From Microcaldota archaeon (lineage in GTDB: Archaea > Micrarchaeota > Micrarchaeia > Micrarchaeales > CABMGC01), in NCBI GenBank assembly GCA_023256495.1, contig JAGDXY010000003.1, forward strand, positions 1 through 50,063: a stretch of DNA of 50,063 nucleotides. Reading direction: 5' to 3'. A program made the translations under genes and the position numbers. Position 1 is the stretch's first letter. The number at the start of each line of letters is the position of its first letter. A model generated the notes under the pieces. That model saw only the letters and a program-made list of their open reading frames with translations, searched no databases and had not been told where the DNA came from. Below, one piece after another: positions 1 through 11,776 of this stretch.

Positions 1-156
1 TTGTTGTTGATGTTGAACTTGTTGTTGAAGTTGATGATGTTGTTGTTGATGTTGAACTTGTTGTTGAAGTTGATGATGTTGTTGTTGATGTTGAACTTGT
101 TGTTGAAGTTGATGATGTTGTTGTTGATGTTGAACTTGTTGTTGAAGTTGATGATG
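1..156. repeat. Four perfect tandem copies of a 39-bp unit (ttgttgttgatgttgaacttgttgttgaagttgatgatg), followed by degenerate related triplets to about 260
   Basis: Direct reading: copies at 1-39, 40-78, 79-117, 118-156 are identical; array may continue left of the window. In the minus frame of the CDS each unit encodes TSSTSTTSSTSTT. Confidence 0.95.
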
Positions 157-1003
157 TTGTTGTTGATGTTGATGATGTAGAAGAAGTCGTAGTAGAGGTG
201 GATGAAGTGGTTGTTGATGTTGATGATGTAGAGGAAGTAGAGGTCGTCGTACTAGTAGAAGTTACACCAATAAAATTTACGATTATATAACCATTACCAG
301 TAGTAAACATTGTCGCGCTTTGAGAACCGGTAATTGATACATTCGTGGAGCTTGACCAGGAAGAGAACTGATAATTGCCTATTGGTAAGGCAAAAATAGA
401 GTATGGTATACCATAAATGCTGTTAAATGTTTCGCCATTATTATATGTAATTCCGTTTATTATTACACTACCTGCATTTGCTGGTGAAACATCAATTGTT
501 AATTTATCATGCATTGGTTTGAATAATGAAAAATATGTATTTGAAAAACCGGATATATTATATGGACCGAAGCATTTATTATTGCTACAAACATAATAAG
601 ATATTAAGAATCGAAGACTTACTTGGGTGCCAATCGGCTTGTTAAAATTAAACAATGTTGCATTACATATAGCAAATGAATAAGGAGTTATTGTACTAGG
701 AGAACATTTTCCTAAAAAATAAGTCTGATTTTGGTAAGGATATACAAAAAAAGAATTAGAAGGAAATGTAATATTAGAATTCATATAATTTTCTATTACT
801 GCTATTCCTTCTGTAGCTGTAGAATTTGTCATTATTATAAAATATTCACATGGTATAGATTCGCTCAAAAAGCATTGACTTTTTAAAACTGCTACTGGAG
901 ATCTAATAAATGATAAAACAAAAACTAGAGATACAAATAAAGAAATGATTATTATGGCCCAGGCATACGTAGTAAGAAATTCAATAGCGGATTGTGATTT
1001 CAT
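1..1003 (-). CDS. Pilin-like secreted/cell-surface protein with class III-type N-terminal signal (MKSQSAIEFLTTYAWAIIIISLF...) and Ser/Thr-rich repeat C-terminus; runs off left edge
   Basis: Manual translation from ATG at 1003 (minus). Sampled stretches at the N-terminus, 240-361 and the repeat are open in this frame; not every codon was checked. QSAIEFLTTYxWA is typical of archaeal class III signal/pilin-like proteins. Absent from ORF track, presumably because it has no stop in the window. Confidence 0.8.
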   Translation of the reverse strand, partial: MKSQSAIEFLTTYAWAIIIISLFVSLVFVLSFIRSPVAVLKSQCFLSESIPCEYFIIMTNSTATEGIAVIENYMNSNITFPSNSFFVYPYQNQTYFLGKCSPSTITPYSFAICNATLFNFNKPIGTQVSLRFLISYYVCSNNKCFGPYNISGFSNTYFSLFKPMHDKLTIDVSPANAGSVIINGITYNNGETFNSIYGIPYSIFALPIGNYQFSSWSSSTNVSITGSQSATMFTTGNGYIIVNFIGVTSTSTTTSTSSTSSTSTTTSSTSTTTSSTSSTSTTTSSTSTTSSTSTTTSSTSTTSSTSTTTSSTSTTSSTSTTTSSTSTTSSTSTT

Positions 1004-1062
1004 TCTATATTAATTAAAAAGAAAAGTTTTTATATATAGACCATGTAAAGAGCTAGTAAATA

Positions 1063-1968
1063 TTACCATATAGGTAAAAGCAATAAGTTACCAAACAATA
1101 AAGAAAATAAAGAGCCAATTAATAAATAAAAAGCAAGAGGTATACCATATCTATAAACAGGTATTTTTATATTCAAATCCTTTATTGCAAATAAAAGATC
1201 TTTATTTGCCCTGCCGGAGAATTTAGGATATTTGCTTTTTATTAATTCTAATGTTTGATTATCTAGCATGTTATAGGCTATCATATCATCTTCTTCTAGT
1301 TCATTCGGCATCAAGTAAAAAACCATCTTATCTTTTATCAAGTTTGCATATTTAATCAAAAGATAAAGAGAAAAAGCTAAAAGTAATATTAGACTAATCA
1401 TATAAAAATCAAAGTATAAAAGTGTTATAAATAAGAAAAAGATTAAAGCATATAACAAGATATATGTCTTTCTTTTTTTAGATATATTTTGTATTACTAA
1501 ATAGTAAAATGGTATTATTATAGATACAATGTAACCTGTATTAAATATAACATTCAAAACAAAGGGAATGTAAATTTGGTATATGTGTAATATAATAGGA
1601 TTATTGAAATATGGTAAAGCCAAATTTATAATACCAAGTTCAAAAAAATCACCAGCCCCTAATTTACCCTTAGAATAGGAAAAGAAGCCTATTAGAAAGA
1701 TTAAAACTTCTATAATTAATATTGTTATTACAAAGTATAAAGGCAAATTCGCTGAGCTAATAAAAAATAAAATAAAAGAGATTACAAAAGAGATATAAAC
1801 TATATGGTCTGGTATCTCTCTATTATTGAAAATATCGTAAATGGCGAATACAGTTAATATAATAAATAAAGATATTATATTGATATATTGTTTATATATA
1901 AAATATGCTATTATAGTTATGCCCACGATCAGGATTAAGAAGAATAAATTCATTTTTTTAGAAAACAT
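1063..1968 (-). CDS. Archaeal prepilin/preflagellin peptidase-like (A24 family) membrane protein
   Basis: Polytopic protein with YDIFNNREIPD near the N-terminus and GAGDFFELG (GxGD aspartyl protease motif); next to a class III-signal substrate. Confidence 0.75.
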   Translation of the reverse strand: MFSKKMNLFFLILIVGITIIAYFIYKQYINIISLFIILTVFAIYDIFNNREIPDHIVYISFVISFILFFISSANLPLYFVITILIIEVLIFLIGFFSYSKGKLGAGDFFELGIINLALPYFNNPIILHIYQIYIPFVLNVIFNTGYIVSIIIPFYYLVIQNISKKRKTYILLYALIFFLFITLLYFDFYMISLILLLAFSLYLLIKYANLIKDKMVFYLMPNELEEDDMIAYNMLDNQTLELIKSKYPKFSGRANKDLLFAIKDLNIKIPVYRYGIPLAFYLLIGSLFSLLFGNLLLLPIW

Positions 1969-2020
1969 AGTAAAAGTTTGACGATTAAAATTTATATATT
2001 TTGAGTAAATAAGAGAAATT

Positions 2021-4907
<2,887 letters not shown>

Positions 4908-4958
4908 GATTAGATATTAACAATAAATGTTAATATTCTTTTTTCTGTTTCTATATAA

Positions 4959-7706
4959 CTATCTCTCCCCATACATAGCTAAGAATGATAAGTATCTGCC
5001 CATTATAACAGATGGGGCAGATGGCTTTGTCTTTAGTATTATATCTTTAAGCATCGCCATGTTTATCTTTACTTCTTTATCTGTTCTTAAATGCTCTTCT
5101 AGTGCCTCTACTTTAGCCTTATTGCATATATTTGCTATATCTGCTCCAGTATAACCTTGGGTCATAGAAGCTAAAGCATTAAAATCAACATCACTATCTA
5201 ATGGTGCTTTAGATAAATATAATTGAAATAGTTTTACTCTTGCATCTTGATCTGGAGGTGGCACATAAATCAATTTATCAAATCTGCCTGCTCTAAGCAA
5301 TGCAGGGTCTATTGCATCAGGCCTGTTTGTAGCACCTATTAACAATATGTTTGTATAGCTCTTTATACCATCTATCTGTTGTAAAAGTTCACCAGATAGC
5401 TGAGCAATTAACGGATTATCTCCTGATTTTTCTCTAGATGGCATAACAGTATCTATCTCATCTAAGAATATGATCGCAGGGGCATTCTCTTTTGCTCTAT
5501 TGAACGATTCTTTTATTATATTTATTGCGTTTTCTAGACCTTGTTTTAATAGATCAGAGCCATACAGCGCAAATACTCTAACTTCACCAATATCAGAAGC
5601 TACTGCTTTTATCAGCATTGTTTTACCACAACCTGGTGGTCCAAAAAGGAGTATACCTTTTATAGGATTTATGTCATATTTCTTTACTAAATCTGGGTGT
5701 AGTATAGGAAGTTCTAATGCTTCATAAAGTGCCTTTTTTGCTTGATCTAGACCTATTACTTTATTTATAGTAATTTTATCTTCATCTTCTTCTTCCTTTT
5801 CTGGATGCGCTCTTCTTTCAAAATCAGATTTAAATTGATTATACATATCTAATTGAGCAAGAGAAACAGAAGGTTTTGTATTCCTTATTATATTTACAAC
5901 ATCATCCATTTTCACTTCTAATACCTTTGATTCTTTTAATGCTGCATCTGCAACTTGCCTCATAGTTTCTTCAACTACATTCTTTATATCTGCTGGTGTA
6001 TATCTATCTGTCATTTCTGCTAATTTATCATAATCTACATCTTTACTAACTGGCCCTTTGCTTAAATAATATTTAAAGATCATTGCTCTAGCCTCTTTGT
6101 TTGGAAGTGGCATATATATTAATTTATCAAACCTACCAGGTCTTAAAAATGCTGGATCTATTAGATCAGGTCTATTTGTAGCGCCTACTATTACAATACC
6201 CTCAACAACCTGGAAGCCATCTATCTCTTGCAGTAAAGAATTTATTACTTCTTTTCTTGCTTCATCTGTAATTGTTTCTCTTTTTCCTGCTATAGCATCA
6301 ATCTCATCAAAGAAGAGTACTGTTGGTTTATACTTCTTTGCTAATGTAAATATTCTATCTAATGCCGCTGAGCTCTCCCCAGGATAAGGAGATAGTATCA
6401 AACTAGATTTGACATAAAAGAACTTTGCGTGTATATCATTTGCTATTGCACGCATTATCAAAGTTTTTCCTGTTCCTGGTGGTCCAAAAAGGAGTATACC
6501 TTTTGCAGGTTTTATATTATAAGCTCCAACTATCTCCTTTCTCTCTATTGGATTTATTATTGCCTCTTTCAATTCTTTTTTAGTTTCATCATAATCAACT
6601 ACATCTTTCAATGTTTCTTTTGTGTTTGTTGTAAGATCTTCAAAAGCCTCTCCAAATTTTCCTAAGAAATCTCTTTTCATTACATCTAAAGCCAATACTA
6701 TGTTTATATCGCTAAATTCTAATAGTAAAGTAGTGACAATTGTTATAAAGAAACTTATAATAGAAAGTATTATCGCAGTATTAATATCTTTTAGTCCTTG
6801 GATAAAGGCTGAGAAATAAAATATTAATATAATCAAAAAAGAATATGGCGCAGACATTGTAGCTTTGTAAGGAGATCTGCTATTTATTACTTTTTGACTT
6901 ATTAAGACAACAACTAAAAGCCATACAATTAATTGTATTAAAAGGAATACTATATTGCTTGCTAATATATTTGCTACCAATCCAAAACTTGGTATTATGT
7001 TCTCTGCCACATTAAAGTTTATTAGACTACCAAATACTTGTGGTATATAAGTAATATTGTTTATAGATAATGCTGTTTTATTATGTGCAAGAATAGGTAA
7101 TAAATTATTTGGAATATAGACCTTTGAACTATTAAAAGCAATCAGGCCAGTAAAACCTATCCTTGTTAAACCAGCTATTATAGGTACTAATAAGAATATG
7201 CCAAGCACTAAAAATGAAGACCTCTTTATACCAAGCATAAAAGTAGAAAGTACAAACAATGGCAAAACAAGCAAATAACCTAGAGGTGACAGGCTAAGCA
7301 TAACTGCAGTTATTAACAAAGTAACTGTTCTATAATGTCTATATCCTACAACTAGTGCTATAGATATAAATATTACAAAAAGCCATGCTAACAAAGGAGC
7401 TTGATAAATAAGCATTGGCCATGTAATAAACAAAAGTGCAATCAATCCAAGGAGAGGAACTAAATAGCCTAGTACAGATGCAAATAAGGCAAGTATAACT
7501 AAAATTATTGTAGGATAAAATGGAAAAGGTATAGAAAAGCTTATTATAGCAAAGAATATTGCAAGCGCATCTGGAAAATTCTTATTGCTTATTATGCTCT
7601 TTATAATATCTGTAATAGAATAGAAAGATAAAGGTATGCTAGACGATACTTTATGCTCTACTTTTGCTTCTTTCTTCTCTATTTTCTTTAATGTTGGTTC
7701 TTCCAT
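4959..7706 (-). CDS. Membrane-anchored tandem AAA+ ATPase (Cdc48/VAT-like ATPase pair with N-terminal multi-TM domain)
   Basis: About 9-10 hydrophobic segments in the first ~345 aa, then D1 (GPPGTGKT, LFFDEIDA, NRPDLIDPAFLRPGRFD) and D2 (GPPGCGKT, IFLDEIDT, NRPDAIDPALLRAGRFD). Confidence 0.9.
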   Translation of the reverse strand: MEEPTLKKIEKKEAKVEHKVSSSIPLSFYSITDIIKSIISNKNFPDALAIFFAIISFSIPFPFYPTIILVILALFASVLGYLVPLLGLIALLFITWPMLIYQAPLLAWLFVIFISIALVVGYRHYRTVTLLITAVMLSLSPLGYLLVLPLFVLSTFMLGIKRSSFLVLGIFLLVPIIAGLTRIGFTGLIAFNSSKVYIPNNLLPILAHNKTALSINNITYIPQVFGSLINFNVAENIIPSFGLVANILASNIVFLLIQLIVWLLVVVLISQKVINSRSPYKATMSAPYSFLIILIFYFSAFIQGLKDINTAIILSIISFFITIVTTLLLEFSDINIVLALDVMKRDFLGKFGEAFEDLTTNTKETLKDVVDYDETKKELKEAIINPIERKEIVGAYNIKPAKGILLFGPPGTGKTLIMRAIANDIHAKFFYVKSSLILSPYPGESSAALDRIFTLAKKYKPTVLFFDEIDAIAGKRETITDEARKEVINSLLQEIDGFQVVEGIVIVGATNRPDLIDPAFLRPGRFDKLIYMPLPNKEARAMIFKYYLSKGPVSKDVDYDKLAEMTDRYTPADIKNVVEETMRQVADAALKESKVLEVKMDDVVNIIRNTKPSVSLAQLDMYNQFKSDFERRAHPEKEEEDEDKITINKVIGLDQAKKALYEALELPILHPDLVKKYDINPIKGILLFGPPGCGKTMLIKAVASDIGEVRVFALYGSDLLKQGLENAINIIKESFNRAKENAPAIIFLDEIDTVMPSREKSGDNPLIAQLSGELLQQIDGIKSYTNILLIGATNRPDAIDPALLRAGRFDKLIYVPPPDQDARVKLFQLYLSKAPLDSDVDFNALASMTQGYTGADIANICNKAKVEALEEHLRTDKEVKINMAMLKDIILKTKPSAPSVIMGRYLSFLAMYGER

Positions 7707-7870
7707 TATAATTGATATTACATTTTTAATTTAAATTATTTGCTAAATCTGAGCTATGCAATAATACCCAATAGCATAAAATGGATTTATAATTTAAACT
7801 CAAAATTTACAAGATTATATGATGTATTAAACTTAAAAAAAGAAAAATAGAATAAATCTGAATTACTTAT

Positions 7871-8023
7871 TTACTCCTCTTCGTCTACTGATCCTTCCTC
7901 TTCATCTCCTTCTTCATCTTCAAAATCTTCATCTTCAAAGTCTTCATCGCTTGCTTCTTCTTCTTCCTCTTCTTCATCTTCCTCTTCTTCCTCTTTCTTC
8001 TTTTTGTCGTCCTTCTTTGCCAT
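7871..8023 (-). CDS. 50-aa highly acidic protein MAKKDDKKKKEEEEEDEEEEEEEASDEDFEDEDFEDEEGDEEEGSVDEEE
   Basis: Manual translation; strong Shine-Dalgarno GAGGTGA just upstream of ATG and TATA-like ATATTTAAATAT about 35-45 nt upstream. Not in ORF track. Confidence 0.75.
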   Translation of the reverse strand: MAKKDDKKKKEEEEEDEEEEEEEASDEDFEDEDFEDEEGDEEEGSVDEEE

Positions 8024-8096
8024 TTAGGTCACCTCATAAGGAATATATTGAAAACATATTTAAATATATCCTTTTTTGGCATTTAATGGCATTATC

Positions 8097-8507
8097 TTAT
8101 AGACCATTTAAATACTTTTCGCTATCCTTGGATAGATAGTTTAGAATTGCATGTTTTATAGCTCTCAATCCAAGTGTTGCACAATGCAATCTAGATGGAG
8201 TTGGAGTAAAACCTATTATCTTAAATAGATCTTCTAAGTTTAGATTTATTATATCATTTAAATCCTTATCTTTTACATAATCACAAACAATATTGGCAGA
8301 GCCCATAGAGATAATGCAACCTATTCCCTCATATTTTATATCTTTTACCTTATTGTCTTCTATTCTAATATATACAGTTATTTGATCCCCACAACTTATA
8401 TTCTCTTCATGCATCAATATTGTTGGGTTATCTAATCTACCTTTATTTGTTTGGTTTTCATAGTTATATATTAAATTTTCTGCATAAAGATCTAGCATCT
8501 CTATCAT
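8097..8507 (-). CDS. Fe-S cluster assembly scaffold IscU/SufU (NifU-N family)
   Basis: NPTILMHEENISCGDQITVYIRIEDNKVKDIKYEGIGCIISMGSANIV...RLHCATLGLRAIKHAI; three conserved Cys positions. Confidence 0.88.
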   Translation of the reverse strand: MIEMLDLYAENLIYNYENQTNKGRLDNPTILMHEENISCGDQITVYIRIEDNKVKDIKYEGIGCIISMGSANIVCDYVKDKDLNDIINLNLEDLFKIIGFTPTPSRLHCATLGLRAIKHAILNYLSKDSEKYLNGL

Positions 8508-8531
8508 TAAATTTTTTACTTTTTCTCTTAT

Positions 8532-9116
8532 TTAAATTTTTCCAGTATTTCTGAATAGAACTGTATCTATCTTTTTTATTATTGGTAATGAAATGATAAA
8601 GTTTGTTAGCTTTTCTCTATATCTATATATTGCATAGTAAATAACAATACTTAACAACATGCCAAAGATTATATCTGATAAGAAATGCTCACCCAAATAG
8701 ATTTTAAACAACAATACAAAGAAAAGCCAAATTATATATAGGGCTCTTATAATCCTATATGGCTTCATAAAGATTACAACACCAGTTAATACTGTAGCAT
8801 GTGATGATGGAAAAGAATAACCTGACTCGCAACCGATCTTATTTATCCAATTATATGTATCTATGTTGCATGGCCTTGGCTCTCTAAATATTGTCTTTAA
8901 AATATAAGATATTGTATATGATATTATTAATCCAAAAAAATAAGGGTAGGCGTTTCTATCTTTTTTGTAGATAAAAAATAATAGCAATAAAGGCAATATA
9001 AAAAGATAACTTTCTACTATAAAAGCTGCAATGCCATCTAAAGGGCTTGATGCCATAGATTTAAGGGTTGAAAATGTAGCATTGTTTATTGAATAAAAAT
9101 ATTTATAAAGATCCAT
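8532..9116 (-). CDS. PAP2-family membrane phosphatase
   Basis: Motifs KTIFREPRP, SFPSSHAT and YLGEHFLSDIIFG. Confidence 0.88.
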   Translation of the reverse strand: MDLYKYFYSINNATFSTLKSMASSPLDGIAAFIVESYLFILPLLLLFFIYKKDRNAYPYFFGLIISYTISYILKTIFREPRPCNIDTYNWINKIGCESGYSFPSSHATVLTGVVIFMKPYRIIRALYIIWLFFVLLFKIYLGEHFLSDIIFGMLLSIVIYYAIYRYREKLTNFIISLPIIKKIDTVLFRNTGKI

Positions 9117-9155
9117 AATAAAAGTATTTTAACTTTATAAGATTTAAAAGTTAAT

Positions 9156-9506
9156 GTGAAAGTAATAATAGATACTAGCTCTATATTGTTTGCAATTGAA
9201 AATAAAAAAGATCCTTTCGATATTATCTTTGACCAGTTTGGCGAAGTTTCTATAATATTAAATAAAGGTATTATAAATGAAATAAAAAAGATAAAAAACA
9301 GCAAAAGGAAAATAAGTAGTATTGCTGCGATTGCATTAGATTTAATAAAAAAGCATAAAAATATAAGTATTATAAATAATAATGAAAGCGGGGATATATT
9401 TATAATAAAGAACGCAGAACAAGTTGATCTTATAGTAACTAATGATAAAAAACTAAAAGAGATAATAAGAAAAAGAGGAATAAGGGTTTATTCGATATCA
9501 AGGTGA
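9156..9506 (+). CDS. PIN-domain nuclease, Fcf1/Utp24-like
   Basis: GTG start; MKVIIDTSSILFAIE, downstream ESGDIFIIKNAE and LIVTNDKKLKEIIRKRGI; sits before rpoE. Confidence 0.75.
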   Translation: MKVIIDTSSILFAIENKKDPFDIIFDQFGEVSIILNKGIINEIKKIKNSKRKISSIAAIALDLIKKHKNISIINNNESGDIFIIKNAEQVDLIVTNDKKLKEIIRKRGIRVYSISR

Positions 9507-9510
9507 TAAA

Positions 9511-10083
9511 TTGTATATAAAAACTACTGTTGAAGATACAATAAGTCTACCACCTAAGTACTTGGGAGAGGACATAAAAAAAGGAGTAAAAGAGATGCTT
9601 AGGTTAAAATATGAAAGAACTTTAGACAAAGATTTAGGAATAATATTAGCTATATTTGATGTAAGAGATGTAAGTGGTGGTTATATATTACCAAGCGACC
9701 CAAATATTTACTATAAAGTAACATTTGATATATTATCTTATAAAGTTGAGGTTGATGAAGTAGTAGTTGGTGAAGTTGTAGAAATGGCAGAATTTGGTTG
9801 CTTTGTAAAGATAGGTCCTATCCAAGGTCTTTTGCATATATCACAAATGATTGATGAATATATAAAATATGATAAAAAGCTTGGTTATTTCACTAATGCA
9901 AAAGGAAACAAGAATATAAAGAAAGGCGATATATTATATGCGAAGGTCTCTACTGTAAGCATGAAAAATAATATAAAAGATATAAAGATTGCATTGACTA
10001 CAAGACCTGCTGGCTTAGGCAAACCAGAATGGTTAAAAATAACTGAAAAATCTACAAAGAAGAAAGGCGAGAAGAATGGATAA
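9511..10083 (+). CDS. rpo7: DNA-directed RNA polymerase subunit Rpo7 (E')
   Basis: N-terminal IKTTVEDTISLPPKYLGED and S1-like GEVVEMAEFGCFVKIGPIQGLLHISQM. Confidence 0.92.
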   Translation: MYIKTTVEDTISLPPKYLGEDIKKGVKEMLRLKYERTLDKDLGIILAIFDVRDVSGGYILPSDPNIYYKVTFDILSYKVEVDEVVVGEVVEMAEFGCFVKIGPIQGLLHISQMIDEYIKYDKKLGYFTNAKGNKNIKKGDILYAKVSTVSMKNNIKDIKIALTTRPAGLGKPEWLKITEKSTKKKGEKNG

Positions 10084-10261
10084 AGCATGTAGAGTTTGTC
10101 ACTTTATAATTTCTCAAGGTAATGTATGCCCTATATGTGGGTCTACTGATTTAAGCACAAAATGGAGCGGTTATATAAAAATATTAAATGCGGAAAAGTC
10201 AGAAATTGCAAAGAAATTAGGTATAAAGGTAAATGGAACTTATGCTATAAATGTAGACTAA
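10076..10261 (+). CDS. spt4: Transcription elongation factor Spt4 (RpoE'')
   Basis: CRVCHFI...CPICGSTDLSTKWSGYIKIL...EIAKKLGIKVNGTYAI; overlaps rpo7 end. Confidence 0.92.
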   Translation: MDKACRVCHFIISQGNVCPICGSTDLSTKWSGYIKILNAEKSEIAKKLGIKVNGTYAINVD

Positions 10262-10399
10262 CATTCTCTATGAATAAATTCGTGATTCTTTTTGAATTGT
10301 GCATACTTAATTTAAAGGTTCATAATCTTTCAGCATTGACATTTGATTAGTAAATACTCATTTGCATGCATCACTGTCTGCATACAAATTGACCCATGC

Positions 10400-10850
10400 C
10401 ATTTAAAGGCTGATGCATACAATATTGAACGATGAATTTGCCTCTGCATAGCCAATATTTTTACAGTTGTAGCACATGAATCTTTTGCTTATCCTTGTTC
10501 CTATGCCCCCACACTTGAACACTCTTTCGATGTGTTTTCTGGCCCCATATAGACAATAGTATTTCGCATAATCTTAGTTATATTCAATTAATGAAGTTGT
10601 TTGAAGGATCAAACTGCGCAATGAATAGTTAAATGGTTTTGCATATCTTTTGTTGTTTCTTATTTCATCAAGTCTTTCAAGCTTAATCCCTGTATTTGCT
10701 CATTTGCAATCGCAACCTATTGTTGCTCTCTGTATTTTGAATAGAAAAAGTTATATATTTTTCGAAAACAAAAGAGATATAGGGTCTAACCCACATTTAT
10801 TCCAAGACTTAAATCATATGCTTTCTGTCAAGCTTCTGTAATAAAGTGTA
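10400..10850 (-). pseudogene. Eroded TnpB (IS200/IS605-family OrfB) remnant
   Basis: Minus-strand fragments in shifting frames: GIKLERLDEIRNNKRYAKPFNYSLRS (~10612-10690), TSKECS / KCGGIGTRISKRFMCYNCKNIGYAEANSSFNIV (~10419-10540). They resemble the TnpB RuvC-II region, zinc finger and C-terminal (A)DxNAxxNI block, with stops and frameshifts. Confidence 0.75.
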
Positions 10851-10854
10851 ATTT

Positions 10855-11769
10855 ATGCCCAATATAAATGATCTAAAAGAAGTTGGCTCTATTGGTGCAA
10901 AAGCAATAGAATATGCAAAGACAATAATTAAACCTGGCTCTTCTTTAATAGAAATAGCAAATAAAATAGAGAATTTTATAAAAAGCAATAATGTACAACT
11001 AGCATTTCCTGTGAATTTATCAATAAATGAGATTGCTGCTCATTATACGCCAAGCATAAACGACAAAACAATAATTAATGGCAATGAAGTAATAAAGATT
11101 GATTTAGGCGCAAGAAAGGGGGATGCACTATCTGATTGTGCAATAACAATAGATCTTTCAAATAATTATCAAAACTTAATAAAAGCAAGTGAAGAGGCAT
11201 TAAATGCAGCTATAAGCAAAGTAAAAGCGGGTATTAGCGTAAATGAAATAGGAAGAGAAGTAGAAGAGGTAGCAAAAAAATATAACGTAAATCCAATAAA
11301 AAATCTAGGTGGACATGGTATAGAAAAAGGATCATTGCATGCAAGAATTTTTATACCAAATTATGATAATGGTGATGATACAAAATTAGATGAAGGAGAA
11401 ATAATAGCAATAGAAACATTCCTTACAATAGGAAAAAGCGGTTTTGTAGACGAAACAGATTACGTTGAGATATATAGCAGCTTAGGTATAAATATAAGAT
11501 CTAGAAGAGCCGAAACAAGATCTTTGTATGAATTTATAAATAATAACTTTTCAACATACCCATTTGCAACAAGATGGTTAATTAATGATGAAAATGATGA
11601 ATTCAAAGTAAAAACAGGGATTAGTGAATTACTAAGATCAAACGCACTTGAACCATATCCAGCGCTAATTGAAAAGAGTAATGGTATAGTAGCACAAACA
11701 GAAAAGACAATGATAGTAGAAAAAGACTCTTGCATGGTCACTACTGAATTCAAGCTCAATTATATTTGA
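10855..11769 (+). CDS. map: Methionine aminopeptidase, type II
   Basis: FPVNLSINEIAAHYTP, IKIDLGARKGDALSD, NLGGHGIEKGSLH, AIETFLT motifs. Confidence 0.93.
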   Translation: MPNINDLKEVGSIGAKAIEYAKTIIKPGSSLIEIANKIENFIKSNNVQLAFPVNLSINEIAAHYTPSINDKTIINGNEVIKIDLGARKGDALSDCAITIDLSNNYQNLIKASEEALNAAISKVKAGISVNEIGREVEEVAKKYNVNPIKNLGGHGIEKGSLHARIFIPNYDNGDDTKLDEGEIIAIETFLTIGKSGFVDETDYVEIYSSLGINIRSRRAETRSLYEFINNNFSTYPFATRWLINDENDEFKVKTGISELLRSNALEPYPALIEKSNGIVAQTEKTMIVEKDSCMVTTEFKLNYI

Positions 11770-11776
11770 TGATATC

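Noticed and set aside
1-260. Tandem repeats as CRISPR array, or as a Gln/His-rich protein
   Set aside because: Units abut without unique spacers, and the frame continuous with the signal-peptide ORF gives Ser/Thr, not Gln/His.
7951-8139. + strand 62-aa ORF
   Set aside because: Antisense reading of the acidic protein's GAA/GAG codons; the minus ORF has SD and promoter-like signals.
9086-9304. 72-aa minus ORF overlapping the PIN gene
   Set aside because: Antisense to the PIN-domain catalytic N-terminus; no supporting motif.
10650-10841. + strand 63-aa ORF in the spt4-map gap
   Set aside because: Antisense to recognisable TnpB fragments and without similarity of its own.
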